Assembly: GCF_014697425.1 (NCBI RefSeq) | Contig: NZ_JACJRU010000019.1 | Span: forward strand, 1-64,000 | Length of the DNA: 64,000 bases | Direction of reading: 5' to 3' | DNA from: Nostoc sp. FACHB-110 | Lineage (GTDB): Bacteria; Cyanobacteriota; Cyanobacteriia; Cyanobacteriales; Nostocaceae | Made by a program: the position numbers and the translations under genes | In this document: piece by piece, positions 7,514-15,980 of the stretch | How the letters are laid out: each line of letters starts with the position of its first letter | Numbering within the stretch: the first letter of the stretch is position 1 | The notes under the pieces: generated by a model | What the model saw: only the letters and a program-made list of their open reading frames with translations | What the model was told of the DNA's origin: nothing | Databases searched by the model: none

Positions 7514-8101
7514 ATGAATATTACAAAGTTGATTTTTTTACAAAAACGAATGGCTGACTGGCGACGGTTGGTATCCAAATGCCTGTTATTGCTTGTTTGT
7601 CTACTGATTTTCAGTATAAAACCCGCTTTCGCTGGTATTAATGATGATAATTATGATGGCAATATGTTTGTCGTTTATGCTGGCAATGGTTCTTTAGTTC
7701 CACCCAGACAGACGCTAGCACAGACTTTAGCAGAACATAAACCTACATTTTTAGCGTTTTATGTAGATGACAGTAGCGATTGCAAAAAATATGCCATTGT
7801 AATTTCTCGTGTCCAGGAATTTTACGGACGCGCTGCCGAAATTATTCCTGTTGATGTTGATACAATTCCAGTCAAAGAAAAATATGATCCCACCGAACCA
7901 GGATATTACTATACTGGTGCTGTCCCTCAAGTTGTGGTTTTGAACCAGTCAGGACAGGTAATGTTAAACAAAAAAGGTCAAGTACCTTTTGAGGAAATCG
8001 ACGATAAATTTAGAGAAGTGTTTGATTTATTACCACGTTCTGAGTCAGTGGAATTGAAACGTCGTTCCTTTAACGAATTTAGTAGTGAGTTAACGAAATA
8101 A
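7514..8101 (+). CDS. Thioredoxin-fold lumenal/periplasmic protein, PSI accumulation factor-like
   Basis: A 195-residue protein from the ATG at 7514 (the codon before it is TTG). A hydrophobic segment LLLLVCLLIFSIKPAFA ends in a signal peptidase AFA site, so it is exported, probably to the thylakoid lumen. The mature part has a thioredoxin-like core: TFLAFYVDDSSDCKKYA in place of the redox loop, then VDVDTI and TGAVPQVVVLNQSG with the cis-proline strand. Only one cysteine remains at the CXXC position (Cys90, DCKK), so ordinary dithiol chemistry is unlikely. Proteins of this shape are annotated in cyanobacteria as thylakoid photosystem I accumulation factors; I assign that with moderate confidence. 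Confidence 0.65.
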   Translation: MNITKLIFLQKRMADWRRLVSKCLLLLVCLLIFSIKPAFAGINDDNYDGNMFVVYAGNGSLVPPRQTLAQTLAEHKPTFLAFYVDDSSDCKKYAIVISRVQEFYGRAAEIIPVDVDTIPVKEKYDPTEPGYYYTGAVPQVVVLNQSGQVMLNKKGQVPFEEIDDKFREVFDLLPRSESVELKRRSFNEFSSELTK

Positions 8102-8106
8102 CTGCC

Positions 8107-8138
8107 AAGGTAGACCGAGATGGTCTACCTTAATTTTT
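8107..8138 (+). terminator. Intrinsic terminator after thioredoxin-fold gene
   Basis: A perfect 10-bp stem (AAGGTAGACC at 8107-8116, GGTCTACCTT at 8122-8131) with a 5-base loop is followed by AATTTTTA. It begins five bases after the stop codon. Confidence 0.85.
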
Positions 8139-8236
8139 AGTACCGTCTGCTACTGCATCGCCCATTCAGCAAAGGATAATCTTTAAAAAACCTGTTGTCC
8201 CAACTGTGGAAATTAATTAATAGTCTAAAGTTAAAC

Positions 8237-8275
8237 ACTATTGACTATTGACTATTGACCCTTGACCCTTGACTA
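8237..8275. repeat. TTGACTA/TTGACCC heptamer tandem repeat
   Basis: Five to six tandem units of TTGACTA then TTGACCC. The array ends eight bases before the next start codon, so it makes up most of the leader of the gene at 8283. Confidence 0.8.
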
Positions 8276-8282
8276 ATCACTG

Positions 8283-8891
8283 ATGTCAAAAGTTTACACT
8301 ACCGAAGAGCTAATCCAAATTTTGGCAGCCGAACGCCAAGCTTGTCTAAAAGGAGAGCGTCTGAAGTTAGAAGTAACAGTCTCTGGCAATCCTGTAATAG
8401 ACCAGTTTATCAGAACCGAGGGGTTCCAAAAGTTCACTGCCTATCAAGATTTCAAGGCGGCTATTCACAATTATCAAAGAGAACATGATATCTCAGGTAT
8501 TGTCTGGCGCGAGATGACAGTCAAAGGTAAAACTTTGCGCTATCCAGAAGTAGATAACCAACTAGTAGCCCTTGCTAGTGACTTGGCAATATTACAATCT
8601 GCCAAAAATTCTATATTGAATTTTTGGGATGAAGTCACTATGAATATGGACTTATATTTAAGTTTTAATAATAGTAAACAACATCAATTAATTACTGTAT
8701 CTGATGTTGAAAGAATTGCTCAAAGAACAGAATGGGCTAGCTTGTGGAAGTGGGAAAATCCTAATTTTTTAGAGATGATTTTACAATTAGGATGGGGTAA
8801 TCCTGAAGAAGCTAGTTATAAACGTGGTAGACCGCATTCTGGTAGTGAATATATTCATGCAGTCAATCCAGGAAATTCACCTATTGGTTAA
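8283..8891 (+). CDS. Hypothetical cyanobacterial protein, 202 aa
   Basis: I do not recognise this protein. It starts MSKVYTTEELIQILAAERQACLKGERL, predicted amphipathic helix, followed by mixed helices and a conserved-looking tail WASLWKWENPNFLEMILQLG and GRPHSGSEYIHAVNPGNSPIG. It has no signal peptide and no membrane segment. The basic KRGRPHSGSEY stretch could contact nucleic acid, but nothing firm can be said. Its promoter region is occupied by a heptamer repeat array; the terminator of the preceding gene makes it an independent transcription unit. Confidence 0.65.
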   Translation: MSKVYTTEELIQILAAERQACLKGERLKLEVTVSGNPVIDQFIRTEGFQKFTAYQDFKAAIHNYQREHDISGIVWREMTVKGKTLRYPEVDNQLVALASDLAILQSAKNSILNFWDEVTMNMDLYLSFNNSKQHQLITVSDVERIAQRTEWASLWKWENPNFLEMILQLGWGNPEEASYKRGRPHSGSEYIHAVNPGNSPIG

Positions 8892-9181
8892 AAAAATATT
8901 CACATCGAAGAAGAATTCAGAATCAATTACTGGGGAATTCTGACACGCCACTAATTCAATATCACTAAATCTTCTCCCAAAGGAAGACCTAAAGGCGACC
9001 AGGCGGGGATTACCAAGTATATTTACATAGTTGCTTATGGCACGAAAGTCTTATCCTAACATAAGCCGTTTCTTTGTTTAAAACAAATGGTTTCAAGGGA
9101 TCTGTATCGCCCAAACCTTTATCTAGCTGGCTTTAAAGGCGATTTTCACCCCTTGAACTATTGCTCTAATTTTTAGTACCC
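8892..9181. other. Convergent intergenic region with possible gene remnant
   Basis: About 290 bases between the unknown gene and the 3' end of modA. On the minus strand a short open stretch (9022 down to about 8957) reads LVIPAWSPLGLPLGEDLVIL before a stop, which looks like a protein C-terminus whose upstream part has a stop in frame. It may be a decayed gene. No modB or modC is present. Confidence 0.35.
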
Positions 9182-9976
9182 TCAAGACAAAATAAAGCCA
9201 TACTTTTTCAATACAGCCTTAGCTGGTGGACTAGTTAAAAATTGGGTAAACTCTTTGGCAGCATTGGCATTTTTGCTGCTTTTTAACACAGCCAGTGGAT
9301 AGATAATTGGGGAGTGGTATTTTTCATCCGCCGCTACAACTACTTTTACTTTGTCTGAGATTTTGGCATCTGTGGCGTAAACTAACCCTGCATCAGCATT
9401 GCCACTTTCCACTGCTGCTAAAACTTGACGCACGTTGTTGGCATAAACTAGTTTTCCAGTCACTTGCGGCCAAATCTTTAGCTTTTGCAGGACTTGTTGG
9501 GCGTATTGACCTGCGGGAACACTTCTTGGTTCACCAATAGCTATACGCTTAATTTCCGGTTTTTGCAGGTTGAACAAGCTGGTGATACCAGTTTTATTTC
9601 TAGGGATGACTAAAACAAGGCGGTTTTTAGCCAGGACAGAGCGAGTACCAGGAACTAAAAGCCCTTTTTGTTCTAAAGCATCTACTTGCTTTTTGCCAGC
9701 CGAAATAAAAATATCAGCTGGCGCGCCTTGTTCAATTTGTTGTTGTAATGCACCGGAGGCTCCAAAGTTATAATTTATGTTGACATTGGGTTTACTTTGT
9801 TGATACAGAGGTTTAATTTCTTCCAATGCGTCTTTCAAACTCGCAGCCGCAGAAACAAGCAAGTTGACGTTTGACTGTGCTGTGACCGCAGAAGGTACAA
9901 TTAAAGGTGAGCAAACAGCTAGCAACAAACTAGCAAATGCAGTACCAAGAAAGGCAATAATTTGTCTTCTTTTCAT
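9182..9976 (-). CDS. modA: Molybdate ABC transporter substrate-binding protein ModA
   Basis: A 264-residue protein from the ATG at 9976; in-frame codons further upstream run through the palindromes at 10018-10072 and are not likely coding. The N-terminus KRRQIIAFLGTAFASLLLAV is a signal peptide ending near AVTAQ. The ModA core is clear: LLVSAAASLKDALEEI, NFGASGALQQQIEQGAPADIFISA, NRLVLVIP, GEPRSVPAGQYA and DAGLVYATDA. It binds molybdate or tungstate in the periplasm. The permease and ATPase genes are not adjacent. It is divergent from an RHH-Mop protein with 100 bp between the start codons. Confidence 0.92.
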   Translation of the reverse strand: MKRRQIIAFLGTAFASLLLAVCSPLIVPSAVTAQSNVNLLVSAAASLKDALEEIKPLYQQSKPNVNINYNFGASGALQQQIEQGAPADIFISAGKKQVDALEQKGLLVPGTRSVLAKNRLVLVIPRNKTGITSLFNLQKPEIKRIAIGEPRSVPAGQYAQQVLQKLKIWPQVTGKLVYANNVRQVLAAVESGNADAGLVYATDAKISDKVKVVVAADEKYHSPIIYPLAVLKSSKNANAAKEFTQFLTSPPAKAVLKKYGFILS

Positions 9977-10017
9977 AGAGAAAGGGTGTAGTAATAGATT
10001 CTTCTGCAATTTGATGG

Positions 10018-10041
10018 CGCTTGGTAGGATTTTACCAAGCG
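10018..10041. promoter_or_regulatory. Palindrome I in modA/RHH-Mop intergenic region
   Basis: A 24-bp inverted repeat with perfect 9-bp arms CGCTTGGTA and TACCAAGCG and a 6-bp centre. It lies about 42 bp upstream of the modA start and about 36 bp upstream of the divergent gene. The half-site TTGGTA recurs in palindrome II. It is a candidate operator for the divergently encoded RHH-Mop protein. Confidence 0.6.
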
Positions 10042-10053
10042 TCATTACCGTAT

Positions 10054-10072
10054 TTACCAACCTAATTGGTAA
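10054..10072. promoter_or_regulatory. Palindrome II overlapping the RHH-Mop ribosome-binding region
   Basis: A 19-bp inverted repeat with perfect 7-bp arms TTACCAA and TTGGTAA around a 5-bp centre. It ends four bases before the ATG of the divergent gene, so a protein bound here would cover its translation start region and probably its promoter. It shares the TACCAA/TTGGTA half-site with palindrome I, in reversed arm order. Confidence 0.6.
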
Positions 10073-10076
10073 CATT

Positions 10077-10517
10077 ATGCCAAGAAAAGAACAAGGATGG
10101 ATCACATTTCAAACATCGGAAGAGGAGCGAAAAATTTTAGAGGAGTTCTGTCAAGACTCTCAGCGCACCAAAACCGAGATTCTTCGGGAATTAGTGCGTG
10201 GTCTGAATAAGCACCAAGCACCAAAAACATCAAAACCGACTAAAAAGGTTGAGAAAGAAGCGACTCAAGAAGTACCTGAGTTGGAAATGACTATTCAAAA
10301 GAAACCTTTAAAAGTTAGTTCACGTAATATTTTGAAGGGAGTTGTGAAAAAAGTTATTCCTGGGGCTGTTAATTGCGAGGTGACAATCGAAGTTATTCAC
10401 AAAGTTGAATTAACTTCAATGATTACTAAAACCTCTGCGGAAGAGTTAGAACTAGCTGAGGGACAAGAAGCCTATGCAGTAATTAAATCTAATGATATTG
10501 TGATTGCTAAAGAATAG
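10077..10517 (+). CDS. Ribbon-helix-helix/TOBE (Mop) fusion, candidate molybdate-responsive regulator
   Basis: A 146-residue protein from the ATG at 10077; the long upstream in-frame extension would be antisense to modA and is discarded. Residues 1-45 (GWITFQTSEEERKILEEFCQ, then RTKTEILRELVRGL) look like a ribbon-helix-helix DNA-binding fold. Residues 46-76 are a charged linker. Residues 77-146 are a complete Mop/TOBE domain: SSRNILKGVVKKVIPGAVNC, LTSMITKTSAEEL and GQEAYAVIKSNDIVIAKE, the molybdate-binding fold of ModE and molbindins. It is divergent from modA with paired palindromes between. I infer a ModE-like role using RHH instead of winged-helix DNA binding; a simple molybdate store with an oligomerising N-terminus is the alternative. 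Confidence 0.75.
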   Translation: MPRKEQGWITFQTSEEERKILEEFCQDSQRTKTEILRELVRGLNKHQAPKTSKPTKKVEKEATQEVPELEMTIQKKPLKVSSRNILKGVVKKVIPGAVNCEVTIEVIHKVELTSMITKTSAEELELAEGQEAYAVIKSNDIVIAKE

Positions 10518-10860
10518 CTATAGCAGGAAACATAGTTGGAGAAACAAATTTATTTGGCTCTTATTTAGGACTACTATATGATTTGAAAGCTTTTTGAGTG
10601 GCGTAAAAGGAATATAGATTCAAGACTAAGGATTCGAGGCTAGTATACCTCTGTCGTTTTTTGCTATGACAATAGTGGCAGCCTAAATTAGAACTATGTT
10701 GATGGCTGAAACTCCTGATAATATTGAGTTTACACTCAGCACTTTGCTATTACATTTTGTGCTTTATTAAAATGGGATAAGTTTTCTCGCCTGTGGTGCA
10801 GGGGTGAAGAAACTTATCCCATAAGTGTTAAAAATTGCTGAAAAAATCAGTCCTAAAAGT
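10518..10860. other. Convergent intergenic region
   Basis: A 343-bp gap between convergent genes. It holds the hairpin at 10772-10822; the rest is AT-rich without recognisable genes. A 24-codon frame starting at 10696 is open but has no support. Confidence 0.5.
10772..10822 (-). terminator. Long hairpin terminator for secreted-protein gene
   Basis: A perfect 13-bp stem (ATGGGATAAGTTT with AAACTTATCCCAT) with a 25-base loop. Read on the minus strand it is followed by TTTTAATAAAG, so it best terminates the minus-strand gene at 10861. Confidence 0.65.
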
Positions 10861-11436
10861 TTAAAATCTTCTCCGGTTTTTTGACTCTTGTCTATCTACG
10901 GGAAAAACTTCAAAGTCAAATGTTGCAATTAGACGATCATCAACATATACCTGTATTTTATGCTTGCCTGGGGGATCGCCAGCTGCAATTGTCCAAAAGT
11001 TTTCAATTACGCCGTCTGTAGCCATCGCTTTGCGCCGCATGACTGATTCTGTCCCGTCGGCGGAGACTGTGAAGTTTTCACCATCATCGGTAGCCCAAGT
11101 TTCTGGCGGCTTTGGTAGGCGCAGAACTTCTCGCCATGTTACTTCACCTTTGTAGTCTTTTAGTTGAATCCGCCAGCCATATTTACTGCCTTCTTGTAGC
11201 GGTACTCTGAATGTGGGGATGAAGTTCACTTTACCTCTAGCATCAACTCTCGCCACCCCAAATTCAGCTTTATCGACGGATATCGCTTGTTTTGTATTGC
11301 TTACTTGAGAAATTGACCTAGAAGATGTTGAGGTATGTGCAGCGATCGCTACAGTAGCATTGATTGGCGAAGATCCGATCAACCCAGAGGCCAGCCAAGA
11401 AGAAGTTAGTACAACTATTGCAGCCCAAATTCTCAT
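10861..11436 (-). CDS. Secreted hypothetical protein
   Basis: A 191-residue protein from the ATG at 11436. The N-terminus MRIWAAIVVLTSSWLASGLIG is a signal peptide. After a Ser/Thr-rich linker the mature domain (about 60-185) alternates strands: VDKAEFGVARVDARGKV, RVPLQEGSKYGWRIQLKD, EVTWREVLRLPKPPETW, GDPPGKHKIQVYVDDRLIATF. This suggests an immunoglobulin-like beta-sandwich in the periplasm. I do not recognise a named family with confidence. It has its own terminator and is separated from the YdcF gene. Confidence 0.6.
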   Translation of the reverse strand: MRIWAAIVVLTSSWLASGLIGSSPINATVAIAAHTSTSSRSISQVSNTKQAISVDKAEFGVARVDARGKVNFIPTFRVPLQEGSKYGWRIQLKDYKGEVTWREVLRLPKPPETWATDDGENFTVSADGTESVMRRKAMATDGVIENFWTIAAGDPPGKHKIQVYVDDRLIATFDFEVFPVDRQESKNRRRF

Positions 11437-11549
11437 TAGCAAAATTTTTGGTCATTTACTTGTACATCTTCCAATCTTCTCATCTATTCTCCGGGTTTAA
11501 ACAAGATGAAATAGAAAGTTTGAATGCTCAAGTGAAAGTATATTTATAG

Positions 11550-12155
11550 TTAAATTTTAAACACTAAAAATACTAAATAAAAATAGGTTTCTCGCAGCAA
11601 AAACTCTATCTGACTGCGAAAACTGCGATAGCGTGTTGTCGGTGTCGGTGATGGATAGGCATCCATTCCTAACTGTTTTGCCATGAATACGGAACGTTTT
11701 AGATGTAAAGGATCGCTGACAATCAAAAACTTGGTTAAATTTTGCCCGGATGCTACTGCTAAAGCGTTTTTCAAGTTTTGGTATGTTGTGCGCGATCGCG
11801 TTTCCATTAAAATATCAGCAACCTTCACTCCGTTTGTCACAGCATAGTTTTTACCTACTACCGCCTCGGACAGTTCATTAATTTCCCCGACTCCACCAGT
11901 AAAAATAAGTTTAGTTACATCTGCATTTTTATACAGATTAATTCCATGATTAATGCGTTCTTGAAACACGGGTGATGGTTGATTATTCCATACTGCTGCA
12001 CCTAAAATAATTGCCGCATCTGCTTTAATATGATGACTGTTATTCGCGTATAAATATATATTCAATGCTGTAGTTAAAAACACGACAATTATTGTCGAAA
12101 TTGCAGTAATAAATCCCATCATTAACCATTTTTGGGAAATCTTTTGATTAGGCAT
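11550..12155 (-). CDS. YdcF family (DUF218) membrane-anchored protein
   Basis: A 201-residue protein from the ATG at 12155. One N-terminal membrane helix (about residues 10-32) is followed by the DUF218 domain with ADAAIILGAAVW, ERINHGINLYK, KLIFTGGVGE, SRTTYQNLKNA and FLIVSDPLHLKRS, all characteristic positions of the YdcF/SanA/ElyC group. Such proteins act in the envelope, possibly in peptidoglycan or polysaccharide precursor metabolism; the exact substrate is unknown. It is followed downstream on the minus strand by the secreted hypothetical. Confidence 0.85.
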   Translation of the reverse strand: MPNQKISQKWLMMGFITAISTIIVVFLTTALNIYLYANNSHHIKADAAIILGAAVWNNQPSPVFQERINHGINLYKNADVTKLIFTGGVGEINELSEAVVGKNYAVTNGVKVADILMETRSRTTYQNLKNALAVASGQNLTKFLIVSDPLHLKRSVFMAKQLGMDAYPSPTPTTRYRSFRSQIEFLLRETYFYLVFLVFKI

Positions 12156-12216
12156 AAATATATACAACAGATTGAGGCGAATGAAGTAAAAATTCTCAAA
12201 ACCCTGTTCTCTCTAA

Positions 12217-13245
12217 CTAACCTTCTACCAAATTCCAAAAATAACCATCTGGTGCGGTGAAAGAAAAACTTTGTTCACGAAATTCATTTTCGATGAGATT
12301 AGTAAAATTTAGCACTGAACTGTTCTTGATGCGATCGCAATATTCGCTAATTCCTCGCACACGGTAAGTATACAGAGACATCCCTAAATTTCCTGGTTGG
12401 GACAATTCAAATCTAGATTCTATATTCATCGCTTCTGGGAAACGAATCACGTAAAGTCTACCACTGCGCGCCGCCATCAAATCAGTCTGAGAAGAACGAG
12501 GATCATCAAAAGTCGTAACAATAAATTTTTCCCCAGGCTTTAAGTCAAATAAATCACGCCCTGCTGGCGAAGACTCATAACTTGTTTCCACATCATCGCG
12601 CACACGCAATAAACCCAAAACATCCTCATAAAATTTCAAGCTGGTTTTGCTGTCATCTTGAACAATAATTCCCATGTGAGTAAACTGACTAGTTTTAAAC
12701 ACAGAGGCTTCGTTAATTTGCCCGTAATGTGGTATCGTATAGCCAAATCTTTGAAATAAAACTTGACGCGTCAAAGGTTGCAATAACAACATTTCTCGCA
12801 CTCCTGCCGCCTGGTCAATAAACGGACGACTTTTGCGTTCTTTATTGTAAATGACTTCCCAATAAGGATAGCTGTATCTAATAGAAAAACCAGCAGCTTT
12901 GGCTTCTTCAGCATGATTGAGAAGAGTTAAAATATCAGCTGTTAAGGTAGTCGCCCAACGATTACCTTTAATTTTCATTGATGCTAGTCCCAAGCCTTGA
13001 CTCGTGGGATTTTGCCAAACCATCAACCTAATCAAACCATGATCTGTATTTTGATGGTAAAGGCGAATCGATCGCAACGCAGAATTTACGCCATATAATT
13101 GATAGGCTGTAGCCGCAGGTAACTGACCAACTTGCCCAATGCGATAACCAAATTGTTCCCAATATTGAATAGCAAAGATTGGGTCTGGAACTCCAATACA
13201 TACTTCATAGATACCTGCAATTGTAGTTTCTTGTCCCAGAGTCAT
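12217..13245 (-). CDS. VOC (glyoxalase/dioxygenase-fold) family protein
   Basis: A 342-residue protein from the ATG at 13245 (ten further codons from a TTG are possible). It contains two vicinal-oxygen-chelate modules: IYEVCIGVPDPIFAIQYWEQFGY near the N-terminus and FTHMGIIVQDDSKTSLKFYEDVLGL near residue 195, the latter the classical start of a VOC module; the end SFSFTAPDGYFWNLVEG also fits. Metal ligands cannot be assigned with certainty. Substrate unknown. It stands alone between the YdcF and kinase genes on the same strand. Confidence 0.75.
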   Translation of the reverse strand: MTLGQETTIAGIYEVCIGVPDPIFAIQYWEQFGYRIGQVGQLPAATAYQLYGVNSALRSIRLYHQNTDHGLIRLMVWQNPTSQGLGLASMKIKGNRWATTLTADILTLLNHAEEAKAAGFSIRYSYPYWEVIYNKERKSRPFIDQAAGVREMLLLQPLTRQVLFQRFGYTIPHYGQINEASVFKTSQFTHMGIIVQDDSKTSLKFYEDVLGLLRVRDDVETSYESSPAGRDLFDLKPGEKFIVTTFDDPRSSQTDLMAARSGRLYVIRFPEAMNIESRFELSQPGNLGMSLYTYRVRGISEYCDRIKNSSVLNFTNLIENEFREQSFSFTAPDGYFWNLVEG

Positions 13246-13407
13246 ACTAAATTTCGCTTTTGAGATATTGACCAAAAAAACAATACCAATTCGTAATTAG
13301 TTATGTCTAATTCGTAATTAATATTCATTCAAATTACTCAGATGAACTTTTGATAACTCTTTGCGCCTCTGCGTCTGTGCGTCAGACTAACATTCTTGTT
13401 ATCCCAC

Positions 13408-15651
13408 TTAAATCTCCGTAATTCGATTTAAGTCTTGCATAACAGCAGCAGCAGATTGATAGCGATCGCTAAAATGATAGCGTACCATCTTATCTAAAAT
13501 CATCGCTAATTCTTCATTAATTTCTACTAGATGTCGCCACATCACATTCCCCGTTTCTGGGTCTGGTTGTAATTCTTGGGGTACAATACCAGTAATTGCT
13601 TGAATTGCCATCATTCCTAAAGCATAAATATCACTAGATAAACGAGGATGACCAGCAAATTGTTCTGGGGGTGCATACCCTCTTGTCCCAATAGCTACAG
13701 TAGCTAATTCTGTTTGTTCGCTAGTTTGGGGTTGCATTAATTTGACAGCACCAAAATCAATTAAAACTAAGCGATTATCTTTAGCACTTCTAATAATATT
13801 ATGTGGCTTAATATCTCGGTGAATTACGCGATGTTCATGTACAAATGCTAAAACTTCTAACACACCTTTGAGCATTTCAATCACAAAACTTTCACTTTGT
13901 AAACCTTGCACAGGTGGTAATTCTTCGTGTAGTGTATGTCCCGAAATGTATTCTTCAACTAAATAAAATTCTTGATTGTCTTCAAAATAGGCTAACAATG
14001 CTGGGATTTGGGAATGTTTTCCCAAAGCTTCTAAAATTTCTGCTTCTGTATTAAATAATCGCCGGGCAACTTGTAAAAATTTCGGATCTCGCCGTGCTGG
14101 CATTAACTGTTTCACAACACAAATGGGGCTACCTGGACGTTGCGTATCTTTAGCTAAATAAGTCCGACCAAATCCTCCCGAACCCAACACTTTAGAAATT
14201 TGATAACGTCCACCTAAAAGTAAGTCACCAGTGCGTTTTTCTAGTTGAGAAACTGCTGAAACAGAGTGCAGATGTTGGTCACGCAGTATGCTAGCTTGCG
14301 TAGGCGCAGCAGTTTCATTTAAAAGTATATTTAATTGGGCGATCGCTTCTTGTTGTTGTTCAACTTGCAGAATAATTAATTTGGTTTGCTGCTGTGTTTG
14401 ATAGGTCGTATATACCACCATTCCCACACTACTTAAAATCAAAGCTAAAGCAGGCGGAATCAACGGTATCCAGCCTGATAATAAAAATAAACCAGCACAA
14501 ATTCCCACTAAACCCGCTAATGTTGTCCCCCCAGCAATTAACAACAACAAAGGATGGCGCATTTGCCATCCTAAAATACTACCGAGTAATGCCCAACTCC
14601 ATATCCATAAAACTTCAGCCCAATTAGGCCAATACCAAATTAATGGTTTACCATCCAACACTGTACTCAAAATTTGACTGGCTATTTGTGCATGGATATA
14701 CACAGTCGCCATTCTCGCAGGTTGTTCGGGAGAAGCACTATAAGGTGTATATATCCCAGGATGAACACTAGCAGCAGTAGTCCCAATAAGTACTAAATGG
14801 TCTTTGACTAAATTAGGGTTGATTTCGCCTTTGAGGACTTGTGTTAAAGTGACTTCTTCTGCTAAATGACTGGGATGACGGTAATTTAATAATATTTGAT
14901 ATCCTGCTGCATCTAGACCTTGATAACTGCCAGAATTAGACTTAAGAATCGGAAAAATTACATTACCAATTTTAAAAGTATGTTTATTAGGAAAGTCTAT
15001 TTTTATGCCTTGTTTTTCTAAATAATTAATAGCAATTAAAGCCGCAAAAGAAAAATTTGTTGTACATTGACTGCTATCTGTCGGTTCAGCGAATAATAAA
15101 CCCCGGCGAATAATTTGGTCTTCTTGACTATCAGGAATTAAATCGTTATAGCCAATATTATCTATAGGAAAATTAGGTGGTGGTGCAACTTCATGTCTCC
15201 CTTGGCTGCTTAATAAACAAGTAGCAATAATCAGATTTTTATTAATATCGGCGGCGAGATTTTGCTGTTCTGGGCGATAAATATTTAGCCCAATCACGCG
15301 CGGTTGATAAGATTCTAATTTAGCTAATAGCTGATTAATTGTGACATCAGATAAAGGCCATTTGAAGCGTGCTATATCCTCTTCCGTAATTTTAACCAAT
15401 AAAAGGCGGGAATCTGGTGGTTCTATAGGGCGCGATCGCAACAATTGGTCATAAGCTTTTAACTCCCAAGACTGTAAAAACCGCAATTCGCGCATCCCCC
15501 AAACCACAGCAGTCACCCCTACGCTAGTCAGCATCACCATTTGCCACCAGCGAATGTTGCCAAAAAAATCACGAGAATTCTGATCTTGTGCTAAAGCCGT
15601 TCGGAGTTTTTGTAATATTCCACTAATCACAGAGTTAGTTTTAAGAGTCAA
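13408..15651 (-). CDS. CHASE2 domain-containing serine/threonine protein kinase
   Basis: A 747-residue receptor kinase. An N-terminal membrane segment (about 36-52) is followed by an extracytoplasmic CHASE2 domain (about 60-320, with SRLLLVKITEEDI and PRVIGLNIYR), then three membrane helices (about 345-415), a short coiled coil and a Hanks-type kinase domain from about 480. Kinase motifs are complete: GSGGFGRTYLAK glycine loop, Lys514, HRDIKPHN with Asp613, DFG at 632-634 and GTRGYAPPEQ. It probably senses a periplasmic signal and phosphorylates cytoplasmic proteins. The start is a TTG; a GTG seven codons later is an alternative. No partner phosphatase is adjacent. Confidence 0.9.
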   Translation of the reverse strand: MTLKTNSVISGILQKLRTALAQDQNSRDFFGNIRWWQMVMLTSVGVTAVVWGMRELRFLQSWELKAYDQLLRSRPIEPPDSRLLLVKITEEDIARFKWPLSDVTINQLLAKLESYQPRVIGLNIYRPEQQNLAADINKNLIIATCLLSSQGRHEVAPPPNFPIDNIGYNDLIPDSQEDQIIRRGLLFAEPTDSSQCTTNFSFAALIAINYLEKQGIKIDFPNKHTFKIGNVIFPILKSNSGSYQGLDAAGYQILLNYRHPSHLAEEVTLTQVLKGEINPNLVKDHLVLIGTTAASVHPGIYTPYSASPEQPARMATVYIHAQIASQILSTVLDGKPLIWYWPNWAEVLWIWSWALLGSILGWQMRHPLLLLIAGGTTLAGLVGICAGLFLLSGWIPLIPPALALILSSVGMVVYTTYQTQQQTKLIILQVEQQQEAIAQLNILLNETAAPTQASILRDQHLHSVSAVSQLEKRTGDLLLGGRYQISKVLGSGGFGRTYLAKDTQRPGSPICVVKQLMPARRDPKFLQVARRLFNTEAEILEALGKHSQIPALLAYFEDNQEFYLVEEYISGHTLHEELPPVQGLQSESFVIEMLKGVLEVLAFVHEHRVIHRDIKPHNIIRSAKDNRLVLIDFGAVKLMQPQTSEQTELATVAIGTRGYAPPEQFAGHPRLSSDIYALGMMAIQAITGIVPQELQPDPETGNVMWRHLVEINEELAMILDKMVRYHFSDRYQSAAAVMQDLNRITEI

Positions 15652-15980
15652 AAGGCAGCTATGCTGGAGGCAGAAAGATAAAACTTTATATTTTATACTG
15701 CACTCCCCGCTTTATTTAAACTAGCAATTTACTTGCAGCTGCTAGGTGGACATCAATAATTGTAATTGGGCTAAGGCAGTCTCGATGAAACTGATTTCAC
15801 AAGCCTCAACAAGGCTGAAGTCTGTTCGCCTTTGGCGTTCCCGCAGGGTAGTGTGAAGTCTGACATGAAGACTGGATACAGAAACCCGCCTAGGCGGGTT
15901 TTGTTTGTGTAGCTGTGACTTCAGTCGCCCTAGTGCTGTCTTCCTGTATAATCTATAACCGTTTGTTAAATCACTAAATT
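15652..15980. other. Intergenic region with composite dispersed repeat
   Basis: A 329-bp divergent gap. From 15817 it holds a composite of known-type repeats: a GAAGTCTG heptamer tract, a segment with GCCTTTGGCGTTCCCGCAGG that recurs inverted at 55649-55685, and ACCCGCCTAGGCGGGT followed by TTTGTGTAGCTGTGACTTCA resembling the interior of the element at 415-569. The promoter of the NTF2-like gene presumably lies just after it; TATAATC occurs about 30 bases before its ATG. Confidence 0.55.

Noticed and set aside
9864..10076. Long N-terminal extension of the RHH-Mop gene
   Set aside because: It is antisense to the modA signal peptide and crosses both palindromes; the RHH domain begins right after the ATG at 10077.
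9977..10105. N-terminal extension of modA
   Set aside because: It crosses the palindromes and precedes an ideal signal-peptide start (MKRRQII) at 9976.
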